Of a DNA stretch of 64,000 bases, positions 59,077 through 64,000 are shown one piece after another. Numbering within the stretch: the first letter of the stretch is position 1; each line of letters starts with the position of its first letter. Made by a program: the position numbers and the translations under genes. Location: assembly GCA_964630235.1 (NCBI GenBank), contig CAZVUO010000001.1:1123145-1187144 (forward strand). Direction: 5' to 3'. The notes beneath the pieces are model-generated. The model ran no database searches. It was not told the DNA's origin and saw only the letters and a list, made by a program, of their open reading frames with translations. The stretch comes from JBFLYH01 sp964630235 (GTDB lineage: Bacteria > Oederibacteriota > JAAXVQ01 > JAUVAV01).

Positions 59077-62067
59077 ATGTCTCAGGCAGTGCTTTTTGAT
59101 CTGGATGGCGTGATCGTGGACACCGCGTTGTTTCATTATCGTGGCTGGAAGCGGCTGGCCGACGAACTGGGCGTCCCGTTCGACGAGAAAGCGAACGAAA
59201 AGTTGCGCGGCGTGCCGCGCCGGGAATCCCTGCTGGCCATGCTGGGCTACACGCCCGGCGAGGACAAGATCCAGGAATACATGGACCGGAAGAACCGGTA
59301 TTATCTGGGCATGGTCGCGCGCCTGCGGCCGTCGGACATCCTGCCCGGCGTTAAACCCCTCCTGGCCGCGCTGCGGAAAGCGGGGCTTCGCCTGGCGCTG
59401 GCCTCTTCTTCCAAAAACGCCCGGCTGGTGCTGAAACGCCTGCAATTGGAAAACACGTTCGATGCGGTGGTGGACGGCAATGACATTCAAAAAGGCAAGC
59501 CCGACCCGGAACTCTTCCTGACCTCCGCGAAACGCCTGGGCGTATCACCGCAGGACTGTCTGGTGGTGGAGGATGCGGCATCCGGCATCGAGGCCGCCGT
59601 GGCCGCCGGCATGCATACCCTGGGCCTCGGAAGCCCGGAGCACCTTGGACAGGCGGAACGGGTGGTCGCCGGCCTGGACCGGGTCGGCTTGCAGGACATC
59701 CTGCAACTGCTTTCCGGAGTGCCCGTTCCGGCGGACGCCGCTCTGCATCCGGCCCAGGCGCAGAACCTGGATGACACCTGGCGCGTCATGGAAAAAGGCT
59801 TCAGCCAGCGCCGGCAGGCCCTGTACGAGTCTCTCTTCGCCCTGGCCAACGGGACCATCGGCATCCGGGGGAGCGTGGAGGAGAATGATCTGCCCTATCC
59901 GGATTCGCGGCCCGGCACCTTCATGGCCGGCGTGTTCGACGCGTACGAAGCGTGGTACCAGGCCATCGTCAATCTGCCGTTCCCCTTCACCACGCGGTTC
60001 CGCCTGAATGGCCAGACCGTCTCCATGACCTCGGGCAAGATCAAGCAGTACCGCCGCGAACTCGACATGTACCGCGGCCTCTTGATCCGCTCCTTCGTCT
60101 GGCAGGACGCCAAGGGGCGGCAGACCGCCTTCACGTTCCGCCGCCTGGTCTCCATGGCCGAACCCCATCTGGCCGCGCTGGAGGCGGTATTCGAGCCCCT
60201 GAACTGGTCCGGCCTGGCCGAGATCGAGAACCAGTTGGACGCCGAAGTGGACAACATTGATTTTCACAAAGGCGGCTACCAACTGCGTCCGGAACGTTAC
60301 TTTTTCGTGGAGCCCGTGGCCGGCGGCAGTCTGGGGCAGGACGCCTACCACCAGGTGATTCGCACCAAGACCAACCCCCACCAGGTGGCGCAGGCCGTGC
60401 GCCTGCGGCTTCTGGCGGAGGACACGCCGCTTACCACCAAGTCCGTCCTGGTCAAAACCGGGAAACAGGTCGCGCGCCGGCTCACCCTGCGGGTGAAAAA
60501 AGGCCAGGCGTACCGGCTGGAAAAAATGGTCGGGTTCGCCGCCACGCGCGAAGGCGTGGCCGCGGGTCCGCGCCTGGTCCGGGCAGCGGATGCGGTTGCC
60601 CGGGAAGCCCAGCGGGCTGGATTCGAATCCGCGCTCGCGGCCCACGCCGCGGCCTGGTGCCGGCGCTGGCGCGCCGGGGACGTGGTCGTGGACGGGCACG
60701 CCGGCGACCAGCAGGCCCTGCGGTTCTCGATATTTCACCTGGTGCAGTTCGCCAATCCGCGCGACAACCGCGTGAACATCGGGTCGCGCGGGCTGACCGC
60801 GGAGATGCACTATGGCAACTGTTTCTGGGATACGGAACTCTTCATCCTGCCGTTCTATATTTATACCTGGCCGGAAAGCGCGCGCAGCCTGGCTGAATAC
60901 CGCTACCAGACCCTGCCCGAAGCCCGGAACAAGGCCAAGCGGCTCTTTTTCCGCGGGGCCATGTATCCCTGGATGTCTTCATATCCCGGCAAGGAGCAGG
61001 CGGATTACTGGGAGTACGCCAATATCGCGGTCCACATTGTCGGCGACGTGCATTACGCCCTGGAGCACTACCATCGCGCCACCGGCGACCAGGATTTCAT
61101 GGAACGCTTTGGCGCGGAGATCGTGCTGGAAATCGCCCGTTTCTGGCAGAGCCGCTCATTTTACAACGCCCGGCGCGGAGCCGCCGTGATCAACACGGTC
61201 AAAGGCCCGAACGAATACGACGGCGTGATCAATAACAACACCTACACCAACTGGCAGGCGCGCTACTGCCTGCGCTCGGCCCTACAGCTCGCCGAAAAGC
61301 TCAAAACCGAGGACCCCCGGCGCTGGCAAACGCTCTCCGCCAAAATCGCGCTGACCGAGGAGGAACTGGCGGCCTGGAAGACCACCGCGGACCGCATGTT
61401 CATCAACTACGACGCAGAGAAGCAACTCTTCATCGAGGACGACACGTTCCTGGACCGGGAACCTTTTGACATGAAGACCCTGAAACCCGGGAAGAAGATC
61501 ATCACGGAGCTGGGTGTTTCCTGGGATACGCTGCTGCGCTTGAACATCGTCAAGCAGGCGGACGTGTTGCTCATGATGGCGCTGTTTCCGGACGATTTCA
61601 CGCTGGAGCAGAAGGAGGCGGCCTGGGATTTTTACGAACCCAAAACCTGCCATGATTCCTCGCTCTCCTACAACACACACGCGATCATCGCCGCGCAGCT
61701 CGACAAACCCGAGGAAGCCCTGAAATACTGGGACTTGAACGCCCGCCTGGACCTGGACGACACCATGGAGAATTCCTATCTGGGCGTGCACTCGGCCTGC
61801 GTGGGCGGGACCTGGCAGGCCGCGGTCATGGGCTTCGCCGGCATGCGCCTGCGGGACAATGGGTTCTCCTTTTCACCCCGCCTGCCCCAGCGCTGGAAGG
61901 GCCTCCGCTTCCGGCTGCTGCACCGCGGCCGGTGGCTGAGCGTGACCATGGACCGGCGGCAGGTCACGGCTGAGCTGGCGCCCGGCGACGGCTCGCCTCT
62001 GGACGTGACCGCAGGCGGCCGCACGGTCTCCGTAGCCCCGGGCCAGCGGGCGGTTCTACCCTATTGA
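59077..62067 (+). CDS. fused beta-phosphoglucomutase and GH65 disaccharide phosphorylase
   Basis: One 996-residue chain holds two consecutive pathway enzymes. Residues 1-215 are a beta-phosphoglucomutase-type HAD domain: FDLDGVIVDT (nucleophile D8, acid/base D10), LALASSSKNA, KGKPDPELF and VVEDAASGIEAA. Residues about 240-996 are GH65: DVVVDGHAGDQ, GLTAEMHYGNCFWDTE, catalytic glutamate in KGPNEYDGV (E713), NNTYTN, and YNTHAIIAAQ. GH65 phosphorylases split maltose, trehalose, kojibiose or nigerose into glucose and beta-glucose-1-phosphate, which the mutase turns into glucose-6-phosphate. The specific disaccharide is unknown. Its stop touches the next gene. Confidence 0.92.
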   Translation: MSQAVLFDLDGVIVDTALFHYRGWKRLADELGVPFDEKANEKLRGVPRRESLLAMLGYTPGEDKIQEYMDRKNRYYLGMVARLRPSDILPGVKPLLAALRKAGLRLALASSSKNARLVLKRLQLENTFDAVVDGNDIQKGKPDPELFLTSAKRLGVSPQDCLVVEDAASGIEAAVAAGMHTLGLGSPEHLGQAERVVAGLDRVGLQDILQLLSGVPVPADAALHPAQAQNLDDTWRVMEKGFSQRRQALYESLFALANGTIGIRGSVEENDLPYPDSRPGTFMAGVFDAYEAWYQAIVNLPFPFTTRFRLNGQTVSMTSGKIKQYRRELDMYRGLLIRSFVWQDAKGRQTAFTFRRLVSMAEPHLAALEAVFEPLNWSGLAEIENQLDAEVDNIDFHKGGYQLRPERYFFVEPVAGGSLGQDAYHQVIRTKTNPHQVAQAVRLRLLAEDTPLTTKSVLVKTGKQVARRLTLRVKKGQAYRLEKMVGFAATREGVAAGPRLVRAADAVAREAQRAGFESALAAHAAAWCRRWRAGDVVVDGHAGDQQALRFSIFHLVQFANPRDNRVNIGSRGLTAEMHYGNCFWDTELFILPFYIYTWPESARSLAEYRYQTLPEARNKAKRLFFRGAMYPWMSSYPGKEQADYWEYANIAVHIVGDVHYALEHYHRATGDQDFMERFGAEIVLEIARFWQSRSFYNARRGAAVINTVKGPNEYDGVINNNTYTNWQARYCLRSALQLAEKLKTEDPRRWQTLSAKIALTEEELAAWKTTADRMFINYDAEKQLFIEDDTFLDREPFDMKTLKPGKKIITELGVSWDTLLRLNIVKQADVLLMMALFPDDFTLEQKEAAWDFYEPKTCHDSSLSYNTHAIIAAQLDKPEEALKYWDLNARLDLDDTMENSYLGVHSACVGGTWQAAVMGFAGMRLRDNGFSFSPRLPQRWKGLRFRLLHRGRWLSVTMDRRQVTAELAPGDGSPLDVTAGGRTVSVAPGQRAVLPY

Positions 62068-62072
62068 GCGCC

Positions 62073-63026
62073 ATGAAACTGCGCCACCCCCGCATTTCTT
62101 CGGGCGACCTGGTCGCGGAAGTGGACTTGGCCCAGGGCGGCAAGATCCGGGCCTTGCGGTCCCGGCGCAGCGGGCGCAATTTCCTGTTCCGGGACCCGCG
62201 GCGCCATCCCCGCGGCCACAGTTACCTCGAGAATGACCTGAGCGGGTGGGATGAGTGTTTCCCGACAGTGGGCGCTTCCCACGCGCCCCAGGCCCTGGAT
62301 CACGGCGTGCTCTGGCGCTCCAGCTGGACGGGCCAGCGGTTCGAACGGCAGCTGCTCACCAAAGTGGTCAGGCCGAACGGCATGCCGGTCATGCTGACCC
62401 GCATCCTCACGCCCGTCCGGCCCAACCGCCTGCTGTTTGATTATACCTTCCTCAACCTGGGGCGCGATCCCCTGCCGTTTATCTATTCCAGCCATCCGAT
62501 TCTGGCGTTGGATCCGAATTCCCGCATCCGGCTTTCCCGCGTGCACCAGCTGCTGGTTCTGGGGCAGAACGGCCGTTTGCGAAGCGGCCGGCGCCAGCCG
62601 TGGCCGGTGGCCACGGCCGCCAACGGCGAGACCGTCCGCCTGGACACGCACTTCACGCCCGACCGCCAGCTGGCTGGAAAATGGTTTGCGAAAGGCAGCG
62701 GACCGGCTCTGGTCACCTATCCCCGCACCGGGGAAGCCCTGCGGTGGACCTGGGACCAGGAGAAACTCCCCTATCTCGGAATTTGGCTCTCGCTGGGCAT
62801 TCCGCTGGACCGGGAGCGTCCTGAACCTGAAAAATGGGTGTGCGCGGCCTTGGAACCGTGCACCAGCAAACGCGACCTGCTGGATCCGAACCACGCCTTG
62901 CGCCTGCTGCCGGGCGAACCGTTTTCATTTTGGATCCAGGTTGAACTGCTGTCGCCCCGGCGCCGGACGCGGCGCCTGCGCCGCTGGCTGGGATCCAAGT
63001 GGCTGGCGCCGAGGAGGCTGTCATGA
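62073..63026 (+). CDS. aldose-1-epimerase-like protein
   Basis: The 317-residue product shows the galactose-mutarotase-like beta-sandwich pattern: GDLVAEVDLAQGGKIRALRS at the start, GWDECFPTV, LDHGVLWRSSW (the DHG block) and LGIWLSLGIP. Members interconvert alpha and beta anomers of sugars, which would suit a neighbour that releases a beta-sugar phosphate and free glucose. A strongly basic C-terminus (RRRTRRLRRW) is unusual. ATG at 62073 is preferred; TTG at 62064 overlaps the GH65 stop. Confidence 0.7.
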   Translation: MKLRHPRISSGDLVAEVDLAQGGKIRALRSRRSGRNFLFRDPRRHPRGHSYLENDLSGWDECFPTVGASHAPQALDHGVLWRSSWTGQRFERQLLTKVVRPNGMPVMLTRILTPVRPNRLLFDYTFLNLGRDPLPFIYSSHPILALDPNSRIRLSRVHQLLVLGQNGRLRSGRRQPWPVATAANGETVRLDTHFTPDRQLAGKWFAKGSGPALVTYPRTGEALRWTWDQEKLPYLGIWLSLGIPLDRERPEPEKWVCAALEPCTSKRDLLDPNHALRLLPGEPFSFWIQVELLSPRRRTRRLRRWLGSKWLAPRRLS

Positions 63027-63448
63027 AGACGGCGGCGCCCTTGGCTGCACCCGGCAACGACCAGAAGCGCTGGGATGATTTCGCCACCGCGGCCTGGGCC
63101 GTGCTGGCCATCAGTCTGCTCGCCGTGCTGCTGACAACCGCAGCCCATCTCCGCCTGCAAACGCCCTGGCCCCAGATGCTTTATTTGAACGTGTGGCGGC
63201 AGCCCCAGGCTGCCCTGCTGGCGGTATTGTGGAGCGCCCAGCCTTGGCTGTCGCCGCTGGGCGTCATGGTGGTAGCCACCCTGCTGCCGCTCGGCCTGCA
63301 CCTGCTGGCGCTCATGCTGATGCCGCCGCTCATGAGAACATGGCAGCGAAAAGCTCTCTGGTTGTATTTTAGTTGCGCCCTGGTCCCGGTTTTCGGGCCC
63401 GTGGCCAGCCTGACCCTTATGCAGAGCTTGGGCGATTTAACGGATTAA
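63023..63448 (+). CDS. small membrane protein of unknown function
   Basis: A 141-residue product with three hydrophobic segments: about 25-45 (AWAVLAISLLAVLLTTAA), 68-100 (LGVMVVATLLPLGLHLLALML) and 110-135. I recognise no family. ATG at 63023 has GAGGAGG five bases upstream and overlaps the previous stop (ATGA), so it is the last gene of the GH42-GH65 operon. Confidence 0.75.
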   Translation: MKTAAPLAAPGNDQKRWDDFATAAWAVLAISLLAVLLTTAAHLRLQTPWPQMLYLNVWRQPQAALLAVLWSAQPWLSPLGVMVVATLLPLGLHLLALMLMPPLMRTWQRKALWLYFSCALVPVFGPVASLTLMQSLGDLTD

Positions 63449-63789
63449 TATATTTTTAGCCTGCCAGGAAACTTTTTTAGCATGAAGTTTTGATATCTGC
63501 CCCTAAACATCTGTTGTTTTCCCGGAAATACATCCTGCCTCAGCCGTCCTTTGAGAAAATCAAAAAAGCATTAATAATCAATGATTATATTAAATATTTA
63601 ATTTCTAAAGTAATTGCGATAAAACGTTTCATAATGAAACTTGATGCGTTTTATTAAATAAAATAAGCTATTTTATTTGGCCTGAGATTTGACTGGGGGT
63701 TTTTTTTATGATAAATTTGTTAGTACATCGGCAATTATCTGATTTTTAGTTTTTATATATTCCATATTTTATTAAGGAGTGGTGCCCCC
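63449..63789 (+). other. AT-rich non-coding gap ahead of the second giant-type gene
   Basis: No gene is seen. Its composition differs strongly from the GC-rich window. It holds nested palindromes: taaaacg (63629 region) with cgtttta, gtttca/tgaaac inside it, and a perfect 10-bp AT hairpin at 63656-63665 and 63669-63678. A promoter lies at 63689-63717. Confidence 0.6.
63689..63717 (+). promoter_or_regulatory. promoter of the second giant-type gene
   Basis: TTGACT at 63689-63694 and TAAATT at 63712-63717 with a 17-bp spacer; the predicted leader is about 65 bases and ends in AAGGAG. Confidence 0.6.
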
Positions 63790-64000
63790 ATGCAGAAACC
63801 TCTTTCATCCTTTCCGGAAAAACACCTGACTCCCGTGAGTTGTTGGCATCGCCCCGCATGGCGGCTTACGACCCGGGTGGTCTCCTTGCTGGTCACGCTG
63901 AGCTTCGTGTTCCCGTACCTGACGTGGGCGTTCGAGGCGGAAGCGTACCCTGGAAGCGGGAACGTGGTGAAGGTGGAAGGGAAAGTGCTGGAGATCCCGG
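63790..64000 (+). CDS. start of an exported or membrane-anchored protein, cut by window end
   Basis: Seventy codons are visible. ATG at 63790 has AAGGAG at 63774-63779, ten bases upstream. After a polar, basic lead of about 30 residues comes RVVSLLVTLSFVFPYLTW, a signal-anchor or signal peptide, then FEAEAYPGSG and a VVKVEGKVLEIP strand. The long AT-rich leader, the signal and the position on the same strand as the first giant gene suggest another large surface protein, but its size cannot be seen. Confidence 0.7.
   Translation, partial: MQKPLSSFPEKHLTPVSCWHRPAWRLTTRVVSLLVTLSFVFPYLTWAFEAEAYPGSGNVVKVEGKVLEIP

Overview
The window is a high-GC bacterial chromosome segment with three parts. It opens inside a giant gene (positions 3 to 26633, plus strand) that is read from before the window and contributes at least 8,876 codons without a stop. 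The same strand ends, at 63790, with the start of what looks like another large exported or membrane-anchored protein. Between them lies a nearly complete division and cell wall (dcw) cluster, followed by an alpha-glucan and sugar-handling region. Giant genes of this scale beside a Gram-negative-type, meso-diaminopimelate dcw cluster point to the candidate phylum Omnitrophota (OP3), where proteins of tens of thousands of residues have been reported. This placement is an inference, because the window has no rRNA gene.

Positions 1-26.6 kb: the giant protein is a chain of unrelated modules. In order I can read a J domain, two copies of a 190-residue segment ending in an HExxE..GxSH motif, an HExxH motif, a kinase-like fold, four copies of a methyltransferase-like domain, a cysteine-protease/transglutaminase-like patch, paired transmembrane modules, a DUF1152-like stretch, a GT35 phosphorylase-like domain that keeps the PLP lysine, a GH57-like domain, a degenerate HAD-like domain and an apparently intact HD-GYP domain. 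Several transmembrane modules are almost identical at the DNA level, which shows recent internal duplication or gene conversion.

Positions 26.7-47.5 kb: rplM-rpsI with a promoter and a terminator, then mraZ (with a promoter and three TGGGN MraZ boxes), a STAS-domain protein, rsmH, ftsL, ftsI, murE, murF, mraY, murD, ftsW, murG, murC, ddl, an ftsQ that seems to lack POTRA, ftsA, ftsZ and an N-acetylmuramoyl-L-alanine amidase. Genes overlap or nearly touch. murB is not in its usual place between murC and ddl. The few gaps in the cluster hold palindromic intergenic repeats.

Positions 47.6-63.4 kb: a beta-propeller lipoprotein, glycogen synthase (glgA), tRNA-Glu(UUC) with terminator, a small AT-rich accessory patch (four-helix-bundle protein and an unknown gene flanked by inverted repeats), a GT2 glycosyltransferase, an unknown membrane protein, signal peptidase I, and a minus-strand membrane/TPR protein with a frameshift at a seven-base homopolymer. 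The last block is an operon-like set: a GH42 beta-galactosidase-like enzyme, a fused beta-phosphoglucomutase/GH65 disaccharide phosphorylase, an aldose-epimerase-like protein and a small membrane protein. With glgA and the glucan-active domains in the giant protein, this suggests a cell that depends on storing and phosphorolysing alpha-glucans.

Promoters found by eye share a TTGAC(A/T), 17 bp, T(T/A)AA(A/C)T pattern. A 341 bp AT-rich gap precedes the second giant-type gene.
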